Origin: Saposhnikovia divaricata | Taxonomy: Eukaryota > Streptophyta > Magnoliopsida > Apiales > Apiaceae | Length of the DNA: 64,000 nucleotides | Assembly: GCA_036435485.1 (NCBI GenBank) | Contig: CM071597.1 | Span: forward strand, 168,994,147 to 169,058,146 | Direction: 5' to 3' | Shown: positions 21,606-34,836 of the stretch, in pieces | How positions within the stretch are numbered: the first letter of the stretch is position 1 | How the letters are laid out: the number at the start of each line of letters is the position of its first letter | Translations under genes and position numbers: made by a program | The notes under the pieces: generated by a model | The model's input: only the letters and a program-made list of their open reading frames with translations | Told to the model about the DNA's origin: nothing | Databases searched by the model: none

Positions 21606-24600
21606 AATCATTCTTGTATGATATTTTAATAGTCAACTATCAAAGTACTCCTTGGTCAAACTAGTATAATTTTCTAATAATAATTTTTTTTAATTTTTTT
21701 TGGACGATCCAACCATACGGATGATGCATGTTATATATTAATTTTAGTGATGTGTATAAAAAGTTAGAAAAAAAAATCATTCTTGGACGTGTTTATAATA
21801 TAAATCCGCCAAAAGTACTACTCCCTCTAATTAGTGTTGTACCAATTGAACATGATCTATTTTTTAAATATTTTTTTCGACGATCCAACCGGAGGAATGA
21901 TGTTATATACTAATTTTAGTGATGTGTACAAAAAATTAGAAAAAAACGAATCATTCTTGTATGATATTTTAATGGTCAACTATCAAAGTACTCCTTGGTC
22001 AAACTAGTATAATTTTCGAATAATAATTTTTTTAAATTTTTTTGGGCGATCCAACCGTACGTATGATGTTATATACTAATTTTAGTGATGTGTACAAAAA
22101 GTTAGAAAAAAATCGTTCTTGTACGTGTTTATAATATAAATCCGCCAAAAGTGCTACTCCCTCTAATTAGTGTCGTACCGATTGAACATGATCTATTTTT
22201 TTAAATATTTTTTTCGATGATCCAACCATAGGAATGATGTTATATACTGAATTTAGTGATGTGTACAAGAAATTAGAAAAAAAACGAATCATTCTTGTAT
22301 GATATTTTAATGGTCAACTACCAAAGTACTCCTTGGTCAAACTAGTATAATTTTCGAATAATAATTTTTTTAAATTTTTTTTGGACGATCCAACCGTACA
22401 AATGATGTTATATACTAATTTTAGTGATGTGTACAAAAAGGTAGAAAAAAAAAATCATTCTTATACGTGTTTATAATATAAATCCGCCAAAAGTACTGCT
22501 CCCTCTAATTAATGTCGTACCGATTGAACATGAACTATTTTTTTAAATATTTTTTTTGACGATCCAACCGTAGAAATGATGTTATATACTGAATTTAGTG
22601 ATGTGTACAAGAAATTAGAAAAAAAATGAATCATTCTTGTATGATATTTTAATGGTCAACTATCAAAGTACTCCTTGGTCAAACTAGTATAATTTTCGAA
22701 TAATAATTTTTTTAAATTTTTTTTGGACGATCCAACTGTACGGATGATGTTATATACTAATTTTAGTGATGTTTACAAAAAGTTAGAAAAAAAATCATTC
22801 TTGTACGTGTTTATAATATAAATCCGCCAAAAGTGCTACTCCCTCTACTTAGTGTCGTACCGATTGAACATGATCTATTTTTTTAAATATTTTTTTCGAT
22901 GATCCAACCATAGGAATGATGTTATATACTGAATTTAGTGATGTGTAAAAGAAATTAGAAAAAAAAACGAATCATTCTTGTATGATATTTTAATGGTCAA
23001 CTACCAAAGTACTCCTTGGTCAAACTAGTATAATTTTCGAATAATAATTTTTTTAAATTTTTTTTGGACGATCCAACCGTACAAATGATGTTATATACTA
23101 ATTTTAGTGATGTGTACAAAAAGGTAGAAAAAAAAATCATTCTTATACGTGTTTATAATATAAATCCGCCAAAAGTACTGCTCCCTCTAATTAATGTCGT
23201 ACCGATTGAACATGAACTATTTTTTTAAATATTTTTTTTGACGATCCAACCGTAGAAATGATGTTATATACTGAATTTAGTGATGTGTACAAGAAATTAG
23301 AAAAAAAATGAATCATTCTTGTATGATATTTTAATGGTCAACTATCAAAGTACTCCTTGGTCAAACTAGTATAATTTTCGAATAATAAATTTTTTAAATT
23401 TTTTTGGACGATCCAACCGTACGTATGATGTTATATAATAATTTTAGTGATGTGTACAAAAAGGTAGAAAAAAATCGTTCTTGTACGTGTTTATAATATA
23501 AATCCGCCAAAAGTGCTACTCCCTCTACTTAGTGTCGTACCGATTGAACATGATCTATTTTTTTAAATATTTTTTTCGATGATCCAACCATAGGAATGAT
23601 GTTATATACTGAATTTAGTGATGTGTACAAGAAATTAGAAAAAAAAACGAATCATTCTTGTATGATATTTTAATGGTCAACTACCAAAGTACTCCTTGGT
23701 CAAATTAGTATAATTTTCGAATTATAATTTTTTAAAATTTTTTTTGGACGATCTAACCATACGGATGATGCATGTTATATATTAATTTTAGTGATGTGTA
23801 TAAAAAGTTAGAAAAAAAAAATCATTCTTGTACGTGTTTATAATATAAATCCGCCAAAAGTACTACTCCCTCTAATTAGTGTCGTACCGATTGAACATGA
23901 TATATTTTTTAAATATTTTTTTCGACGATCCAACCGTAGGAATGTTGTTATATACTGAATTTAGTGATGTGTATGATATTTTAATGGTCAACTATCAAAG
24001 TACTCATTGGTCAAACGAGTGTAATTTTCGAATAATAATTTTTTTAAATTTTTTTTTGGACGATCCAACTGTACGAATGATGTTATATACTAATTTTAGT
24101 GATGTTTACAAAAAGTTAGAAAAAAAAAATCATTCTTGTACGTGTTTATAATATAAATCCGCCAAAAGTACTACTCCCTCTAATTAGTGTCGTACCGATT
24201 GAACATGATCTATTTTTTAAATATTTTTTTCGACGATCCAACCGTAGGAATGATGTTATATACTGAATTTAGTGATGTGTATGATATTTTAATGGTCAAC
24301 TATCAATGTACTCATTGGTCAAACGAGTGTAATTTTCGAATAATAATTTTTTTAAATTTTTTTTTGGACGATCCAACTGTACGAATGATGTTATATACTA
24401 ATTTTAGTGATGTTTACAAAAAGTTAGAAAAAAAAAAAATCATTCTTGTACGTGTTTATAATATAAATCCGCCAAAAGTACTACTCCCTCTAATTAGTGT
24501 CGTACCGATTGAACATGATCTATTTTTTTAAAAAAAAAATTCGATGATCCAACCGTAGGAATGATGTTATATACTGATTTTAGTGATGTGTACAAAAAAT

Positions 24601-24721
24601 TAGAAAAAAAGCGAATCATTCTTGTATGATATTTTAATGGTCAAATATCAAAGTACTCCATGGTCAAACTAGTATAATTTTCGAATAATAATTTTTTAAA
24701 ATTTTTTTTGGACGATCCAAC

Positions 24722-27700
24722 CATACGGATGATGCATGTTATATATTAATTTTAGTGATGTGTATAAAAAGTTAGAAAAAAAAAAATCATTCTTGGACGT
24801 GTTTATAATATAAATCCGCCAAAAGTACTACTCCCTCTAATTAGTGTTGTACCAATTGAACATGATCTATTTTTTAAATATTTTTTTCGACGATCCAACC
24901 GGAGGAATGATGTTATATACTAATTTTAGTGATGTGTACAAAAAATTAGAAAAAAACGAATCATTCTTGTATGATATTTTAATGGTCAACTATCAAAGTA
25001 CTCCTTGGTCAAACTAGTATAATTTTCGAATAATAATTTTTTTAAATTTTTTTGGACGATCCAACCGTACGTATGATGTTATATACTAATTTTAGTGATG
25101 TGTACAAAAAGGTAGAAAAAAATCGTTCTTGTACGTGTTTATAATATAAATCCGCCAAAAGTGCTACTCCCTCTAATTAGTGTCGTACCGATTGAACATG
25201 ATCTATTTTTTTAAATATTTTTTTCGATGATCCAACCATAGGAATGATGTTATATACTGAATTTAGTGATGTGTACAAGAAATTAGAAAAAAAACGAATC
25301 ATTCTTGTATGATATTTTAATGGTCAACTACCAAAGTACTCCTTGGTCAAACTAGTATAATTTTCGAATAATAATTTTTTTAAATTTTTTTTGCACGATC
25401 CAACCGTACAAATGATGTTATATAATAATTTTAGTGATGTGTACAAAAAGGTAGAAAAAAAATCATTCTTATACGTGTTTATAATATAAATCCGCCAAAA
25501 GTACTGCTCCCTCTAATTAATGTCGTACCGATTGAACATGAACTATTTTTTTAAATATTTTTTTGACGATCAAACCGTAGAAATGATGTTATATACTGAA
25601 TTTAGTGATGTGTACAAGAAATTAGAAAAAAAATGAATCATTCTTGTATGATATTTTAATGGTCAACTATCAAAGTACTCCTTGGTCAAACTAGTATAAT
25701 TTTCGAATAATAATTTTTTTAAATTTTTTTGGACGATCCAACCGTACGTATGATGTTATATACTAATTTTAGTGATGTGTACAAAAAGGTAGAAAAAAAT
25801 CGTTCTTCTACGTGTATATAATATAAATCCGCCAAAAGTGCTACTCCCTCTACTTAGTGTCGTACCGATTGAACATGATCTATTTTTTAAAATATTTTTT
25901 TCGATGATCCAACCATAGGAATGATGTTATATACTGAATTTAGTGATGTGTACAAGAAATTAGAAAAAAAACGAATCATTCTTGTATGATATTTTAATGG
26001 TCAACTACCAAAGTACTCCTTGGTCAAACTAGTATAATTTTCGAATAATAATTTTTTTAAATTTTTTTTGGACGATCCAACCGTACAAATGATGTTATAT
26101 ACTAATTTTAGTGATGTGTACAAAAAGGTAGAAAAAAAAATCATTCTTATACGTGTTTATAATATAAATCCGCCAAAAGTACTGCTCCCTCTAATTAATG
26201 TCGTACCGATTGAACATGAACTATTTTTTTAATTATTTTTTTTGACGATCCAACCGTAGAAATGATTTTATATACTGAATTTAGTGATGTGTACAAGAAA
26301 TTAGAAAAAAAATTAATCATTCTTGTATGATATTTTAATAGTCAACTATCAAAGTACTCCTTGGTCAAACTAGTATAATTTTCGAATAATAATTTTTTTA
26401 AATTTTTTTGGACGATCCAACCGTACGTATGATGTTATATACTAATTTTAGTGATGTGTACAAAAAGGTAGAAAAAAATCGTTCTTGTACGTGTTTATAA
26501 TATAAATCCGCCAAAAGTGCTACTCCCTCTAATTAGTATCGTACCTATTGAACAAGATCTATTTTTTTAAATATTTTTTTCGACGATCCAACCGTAGGAA
26601 TGATGTTATATACTGATTTTAGTGATGTGTACAAAAAATTAGAAAAAAAGCGAATCATTCTTGTATGATATTTTAATGGTCAAATATCAAAGTACTCCAT
26701 GGTCAAACTAGTATAATTTTCGAATAATAATTTTTTAAAATTTTTTTTGGACGATCCAACCATACGGATGATGCATGTTATATATTAATTTTAGTGATGT
26801 GTATAAAAAGTTAGAAAAAAAAAAATCATTCTTGGACGTGTTTATAATATAAATCCGCCAAAAGTACTACTCCCTCTAATTAGTGTTGTACCAATTGAAC
26901 ATGATCTATTTTTTAAATATTTTTTTCGACGATCCAACCGGAGGAATGATGTTATATACTAATTTTAGTGATGTGTACAAAAAATTAGAAAAAAACGAAT
27001 CATTCTTGTATGATATTTTAATGGTCAACTATCAAAGTACTCCTTGGTCAAACTAGTATAATTTTCGAATAATAATTTTTTTAAATTTTTTTGGACGATC
27101 CAACCGTACGTATGATGTTATATACTAATTTTAGTGATGTGTACAAAAAGGTAGAAAAAATCGTTCTTGTACGTGTTTATAATATAAATCCGCCAAAAGT
27201 GCTACTCCCTCTAATTAGTGTCGTACCGATTGAACATGATCTATTTTTTTAAATATTTTTTTCGATGATCCAACCATAGGAATGATGTTATATACTGAAT
27301 TTAGTGATGTGTACAAGAAATTAGAAAAAAAACGAATCATTCTTGTATGATATTTTAATGGTCAACTACCAAAGTACTCCTTGGTCAAACTAGTATAATT
27401 TTCGAATAATAATTTTTTTAAATTTTTTTTGCACGATCCAACCGTACAAATGATGTTATATAATAATTTTAGTGATGTGTACAAAAAGGTAGAAAAAAAA
27501 TCATTCTTATACGTGTTTATAATATAAATCCGCCAAAAGTACTGCTCACTCTAATTAATGTCGTACCGATTGAACATGAACTATTTTTTTAAATATTTTT
27601 TTGACGATCAAACCGTAGAAATGATGTTATATACTGAATTTAGTGATGTGTACAAGAAATTAGAAAAAAAATGAATCATTCTTGTATGATATTTTAATGG

Positions 27701-28796
27701 TCAACTATCAAAGTACTCCTTGGTCAAACTAGTATAATTTTCGAATAATAATTTTTTTAAATTTTTTTGGACGATCCAACCGTACGTATGATGTTATATA
27801 CTAATTTTAGTGATGTGTACAAAAAGGTAGAAAAAAATCGTTCTTCTACGTGTATATAATATAAATCCGCCAAAAGTGCTACTCCCTCTACTTAGTGTCG
27901 TACCGATTGAACATGATCTATTTTTTAAAATATTTTTTTCGATGATCCAACCATAGGAATGATGTTATATACTGAATTTAGTGATGTGTACAAGAAATTA
28001 GAAAAAAAACGAATCATTCTTGTATGATATTTTAATGGTCAACTACCAAAGTACTCCTTGGTCAAACTAGTATAATTTTCGAATAATAATTTTTTAAAAT
28101 TTTTTTTGGACGATCCAACCGTACAAATGATGTTATATACTAATTTTAGTGATGTGTACAAAAAGGTAGAAAAAAAATCATTCTTGTACGTGTTTATAAT
28201 ATAAATCCGCCAAAAGTACTACTCCCTCTAATTAATGTCGTACCGATTGAACATGAACTATTTTTTTAATTATTTTTTTTTGACGATCCAACCGTAGAAA
28301 TGATTTTATATACTAAATTTAGTGATGTGTACAAGAAATTAGAAAAAAAATTAATCATTCTTGTATGATATTTTAATAGTCAACTATCAAAGTACTCCTT
28401 GGTCAAACTAGTATAATTTTCGAATAATAATTTTTTTAAATTTTTTTGGACGATCCAACCGTACGTATGATGTTATATACTAATTTTAGTGATGTGTACA
28501 AAAAGGTAGAAAAAAATCGTTCTTGTACGTGTTTATAATATAAATCCGCCAAAAGTGCTACTCCCTCTAATTAGTGTCGTACCTATTGAACATGATCTAT
28601 TTTTTTAAATATTTTTTTCGACGATCCAACCGTAGGAATGATGTTATATACTGATTTTATTGATGTGTACAAAAATTAGAAAAAAAAACGAATCATTCTT
28701 GTATGATATTTTAATGGTCAAATATCAAAGTACTCCTGGTCAAACTAGTATAATTTTCGAATAATAATTTTTTAAAATTTTTTTGGACGATCTAAC
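24722..28796. repeat. Higher-order repeat, ~2.04 kb (six dimers), two tandem copies
   Basis: CGGATGATGCATG dimers near 24722, 26760 and 28797 are 2,037-2,038 bp apart. Between them the dimer variants follow the same order (c, a, b, a, b, a). The copies share private changes, such as TTTGCACGATCC near 25392 and 27430 and GACGATCAAACC near 25564 and 27602. This points to recent block duplication, not independent drift. Confidence 0.82.
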
Positions 28797-31700
28797 CATA
28801 CGGATGATGCATGTTATATATTAATTTTAGTGATGTGTATAAAAAGTTAGAAAAAAAAATCATTCTTGTACGTGTTTATAATATAAATCCGCCAAAAGTA
28901 CTACTCCCTCTAATTAGTGTCGTACCGATTGAACATGATCTATTTTTTTAAATATTTTTTTCGATGATCCAACCAAAGGAATGATGTTATATACTGAATT
29001 TAGTGATGTGTACAAGAAATTAGAAAAAAAACGAATCATTCTTGTATGATATTTTAATGGTCAACTACCAAAGTACTCCTTGGTCAAACTAGTATAATTT
29101 TCGAATAATAATTTTTTTAAATTTTTTTTGGACGATCCAACCGTACAAATGATGTTATATACTAATTTTAGTGATGTGTACAAAAAGGTAGAAAAAAAAA
29201 ATCATTCTTATACGTGTTTATAATATAAATCCGCCAAAAGTACTGCTCCCTCTAATTAATGTCGTACCGATTGAACATGAACTATTTTTTTAAATATTTT
29301 TTTTGACGATCCAACCGTAGAAATGATGTTATATACTGAATTTAGTGATGTGTACAAGAAATTAGAAAAAAAATGAATCATTCTTGTATGATATTTTAAT
29401 GGTCAACTATCAAAGTACTCCTTGGTCAAACTAGTATAATTTTCGAATAATAATTTTTTTAAATTTTTTTGGACGATCCAACCGTACGTATGATGTTATA
29501 TAATAATTTTAGTGATGTGTACAAAAAGTAGAAAAAAATCGTTCTTGTACGTGTTTATAATATAAATCCGCCAAAAGTGCTACTCCCTCTACTTAGTGTC
29601 GTACCGATTGAACATGATCTATTTTTTTAAATATTTTTTCGATGATCCAACCATAGGAATGATGTTATATACTGAATTTAGTGATGTGTACAAGAAATTA
29701 GAAAAAAAAAAACGAATCATTCTTGTATGATAATTTAATGGTCAACTACCAAAGTACTCCTTGGTCAAACTAGTATAATTTTCGAATTATAATTTTTTAA
29801 AATTTTTTTTGGACGATCTAACCATACGGATGATGCATGTTATATATTAATTTTAGTGATGTGTATAAATAGTTAGAAAAAAAAAATCATTCTTGTACGT
29901 GTTTATAATATAAATCCGCCAAAAGTACTACTCCCTCTAATTAGTGTCGTACCGATTGAACATGATATATTTTTTAAATATTTTTTTCGACGATCCAACC
30001 GTAGGAATGTTGTTATATACTGAATTTAGTGATGTGTATGATATTTTAATGGTCAACTATCAAAGTACTCATTGGTCAAACGTGTGTAATTTTCGAATAA
30101 TAATTTTTTTAAATTTTTTTTTGGACGATCCAACTGTACGAATGATGTTATATACTAATTTTAGTGATGTTTACAAAAAGTTAGAAAAAAAAATCATTCT
30201 TGTACGTGTTTATAATATAAATCCGCCAAAAGTACTACTCCCACTAATTAGTGTCGTACCGATTGAACATGATCTATTTTTTAAATATTTTTTTCGACGA
30301 TCCAACCGTAGGAATGATGTTATATACTGAATTTAGTGATGTGTATGATATTTTAATGGTCAACTATCAATGTACTCATTGGTCAAACGAGTGTAATTTT
30401 CGAATAATAATTTTTTTAAATTTTTTTTTGGACGATCCAACTGTACGAATGATGTTATATACTAATTTTAGTGATGTTTACAAAAAGTTAGAAAAAAAAA
30501 AAAATCATTCTTGTACGTGTTTATAATATAAATCCGCCAAAAGTACTACTCCCTCTAATTAGTGTCGTACCGATTGAACATGATCTATTTTTTTAAAAAA
30601 AAAAATTCGATGATCCAACCGTAGGAATGATGTTATATACTGATTTTAGTGATGTGTACAAAAAATTAGAAAAAAAGCGAATCATTCTTGTATGATATTT
30701 TAATGGTCAAATATCAAAGTACTCCATGGTCAAACTAGTATAATTTTCGAATAATAATTTTTTAAAATTTTTTTTGGACGATCCAACCATACGGATGATG
30801 CATGTTATATATTAATTTTAGTGATGTGTATAAAAAGTTAGAAAAAAAAATCATTCTTGGACGTGTTTATAATATAAATCCGCCAAAAGTACTACTCCCT
30901 CTAATTAGTGTTGTACCAATTGAACATAATCTATTTTTTAAATATTTTTTTCGACGATCCAACCGGAGGAATGATGTTATATACTAATTTTAGTGATGTG
31001 TACAAAAAATTAGAAAAAAACGAATCATTCTTGTATGATATTTTAATGGTCAACTATCAAAGTACTCCTTGGTCAAACTAGTATAATTTTCGAATAATAA
31101 TTTTTTTAAATTTTTTTGGACGATCCAACCGTACGTATGATGTTATATACTAATTTTAGTGATGTGTACAAAAAGGTAGAAAAAAAATCGTTCTTGTACG
31201 TGTTTATAATATAAATCCGCCAAAAGTGCTACTCCCTCTAATTAGTGTCGTACCGATTGAACATGATCTATTTTTTTAAATATTTTTTTCGATGATCCAA
31301 CCATAGAAATGATGTTATATACTGAATTTAGTGATGTGTACAAGAAATTAGAAAAAAAACGAATCATTCTTGTATGATATTTTAATGGTCAACTACCAAA
31401 GTACTCCTTGGTCAAACTAGTATAATTTTCGAATAATAATTTTTTTAAATTTTTTTTGCACGATCCAACCGTACAAATGATGTTATATACTAATTTTAGT
31501 GATGTGTACAAAAAGGTAGAAAAAAAATCATTCTTAAACGTGTTTATAATATAAATCCGCCAAAAGTACTGCTCCCTCTAATTAATGTCGTACCGATTGA
31601 ACATGAACTATTTTTTTAAATATTTTTTTGACGATCAAACCGTAGAAATGATGTTATATACTGAATTTAGTGATGTGTACAAGAAATTAGAAAAAAAATG

Positions 31701-34700
31701 AATCATTCTTGTATGATATTTTAATGGTCAACTATCAAAGTACTCCTTGGTCAAACTAGTATAATTTTCGAATAATAATTTTTTTAAATTTTTTTGGACG
31801 ATCCAACCGTACGTATGATGTTATATACTAATTTTAGTGATGTGTACAAAAAGGTAGAAAAAAATCGTTCTTCTACGTGTTTATAATATAAATCCGCCAA
31901 AAGTGCTACTCCCTCTACTTAGTGTCGTACCGATTGAACATGATCTATTTTTTAAAATATTTTTTTCGATGATCCAACCATAGGAATGATGTTATATACT
32001 GAATTTAGTGATGTGTACAAGAAATTAGAAAAAAAACGAATCATTCTTGTATGATATTTTAATGGTCAACTACCAAAGTACTCCTTGGTCAAACTAGTAT
32101 AATTTTCGAATAATAATTTTTTTAAATTTTTTTTGGACGATCCAACCGTACAAATGATGTTATATACTAATTTTAGTGATGTGTACAAAAAGGTAGAAAA
32201 AAAAAATCATTCTTATACGTGTTTATAATATAAATCCGCCAAAAGTACTACTCCCTCTAATTAGTGTCGTACCGATTGAACATGATCTATTTTTTAAATA
32301 TTTTTTTCGACGATCCAACCGTAGGAATGATGTTATATACTGAATTTAGTGATGTGTATGATATTTTAATGGTCAACTATCAATGTACTCATTGGTCAAA
32401 CGAGTGTAATTTTCGAATAATAATTTTTTTAAATTTTTTTTTTGGACGATCCAACTGTACGAATGATGTTATATACTAATTTTAGTGATGTTTACAAAAA
32501 GTTAGAAAAAAAAAATCATTCTTGTACGTGTTTATAATATAAATCCGCCAAAAGTACTACTCCCTCTAATTAGTGTCGTACCGATTGAACATGATCTATT
32601 TTTTTAAAAAAAAAATTCGATGATCCAACCGTAGGAATGATGTTATATACTGATTTTAGTGATGTGTACAAAAAATTAGAAAAAAAGCGAATCATTCTTG
32701 TATGATATTTTAATGGTCAAATATCAAAGTACTCCATGGTCAAACTAGTATAATTTTCGAATAATAATTTTTTAAAATTTTTTTTGGACGATCCAACCAT
32801 ACGGATGATGCATGTTATATATTAATTTTAGTGATGTGTATAAAAAGTTAGAAAAAAAAAATCATTCTTGGACGTGTTTATAATATAAATCCGCCAAAAG
32901 TACTACTCCCTCTAATTAGTGTTGTACCAATTGAACATAATCTATTTTTTAAATATTTTTTTCGACGATCCAACCGGAGGAATGATGTTATATACTAATT
33001 TTAGTGATGTGTACAAAAAATTAGAAAAAAACGAATCATTCTTGTATGATATTTTAATGGTCAACTATCAAAGTACTCCTTGGTCAAACTAGTATAATTT
33101 TCGAATAATAATTTTTTTAAATTTTTTTGGACGATCCAACCGTACGTATGATGTTATATACTAATTTTAGTGATGTGTACAAAAAGGTAGAAAAAAATCG
33201 TTCTTGTACGTGTTTATAATATAAATCCGCCAAAAGTGCTACTCCCTCTAATTAGTGTCGTACCGATTGAACATGATCTATTTTTTTAAATATTTTTTTC
33301 GATGATCCAACCATAGAAATGATGTTATATACTGAATTTAGTGATGTGTACAAGAAATTAGAAAAAAAACGAATCATTCTTGTATGATATTTTAATGGTC
33401 AACTACCAAAGTACTCCTTGGTCAAACTAGTATAATTTTCGAATAATAATTTTTTTAAATTTTTTTTGCACGATCCAACCGTACAAATGATGTTATATAC
33501 TAATTTTAGTGATGTGTACAAAAAGGTAGAAAAAAAATCATTCTTAAACGTGTTTATAATATAAATCCGCCAAAAGTACTGCTCCCTCTAATTAATGTCG
33601 TACCGATTGAACATGAACTATTTTTTTAAATATGTTTTTGACGATCAAACCGTAGAAATGATGTTATATACTGAATTTAGTGATGTGTACAAGAAATTAG
33701 AAAAAAAATGAATCATTCTTGTATGATATTTTAATGGTCAACTATCAAAGTACTCCTTGGTCAAACTAGTATAATTTTCGAATAATAATTTTTTTAAATT
33801 TTTTTGGACGATCCAACCGTACGTATGATGTTATATACTAATTTTAGTGATGTGTACAAAAAGGTAGAAAAAAATCGTTCTTCTACGTGTTTATAATATA
33901 AATCCGCCAAAAGTGCTACTCCCTCTACTTAGTGTCGTACCGATTGAACATGATCTATTTTTTAAAATATTTTTTTCGATGATCCAACCATAGGAATGAT
34001 GTTATATACTGAATTTAGTGATGTGTACAAGAAATTAGAAAAAAAACGAATCATTCTTGTATGATATTTTAATGGTCAACTACCAAAGTACTCCTTGGTC
34101 AAACTAGTATAATTTTCGAATAATAATTTTTTTAAATTTTTTTTGGACGATCCAACCGTACAAATGATGTTATATACTAATTTTAGTGATGTGTACAAAA
34201 AGGTAGAAAAAAAATCATTCTTGTACGTGTTTATAATATAAATCCGCCAAAAGTACTACTCCCTCTAATTAATGTCGTACCGATTGAACATGAACTATTT
34301 TTTTAATTATTTTTTTTTGACGATCCAACCGTAGAAATGATTTTATATACTGAATTTAGTGATGTGTACAAGAAATTAGAAAAAAATTAATCATTCTTGT
34401 ATGATATTTTAATAGTCAACTATCAAAGTACTCCTTGGTCAAACTAGTATAATTTTCGAATAATAATTTTTTTAAATTTTTTTGGACGATCCAACCGTAT
34501 GTATGATGTTATATACTAATTTTAGTGATGTGTACAAAAAGGTAGAAAAAAATCGTTCTTGTACGTGTTTATAATATAAATCCGCCAAAAGTGCTACTCC
34601 CTCTAATTAGTGTCGTACCTATTGAACATGATCTATTTTTTTAAATATTTTTTTCGACGATCCAACCGTAGGAATGATGTTATATACTGATTTTAGTGAT

Positions 34701-34836
34701 GTGTACAAAAAATTAGAAAAAAAAACGAATCATTCTTGTATGATATTTTAATGGTCAAATATCAAAGTACTCCTTGGTCAAACTAGTATAATTTTCGAAT
34801 AATAATTTTTTAAAATTTTTTTGGACGATCTAACCA

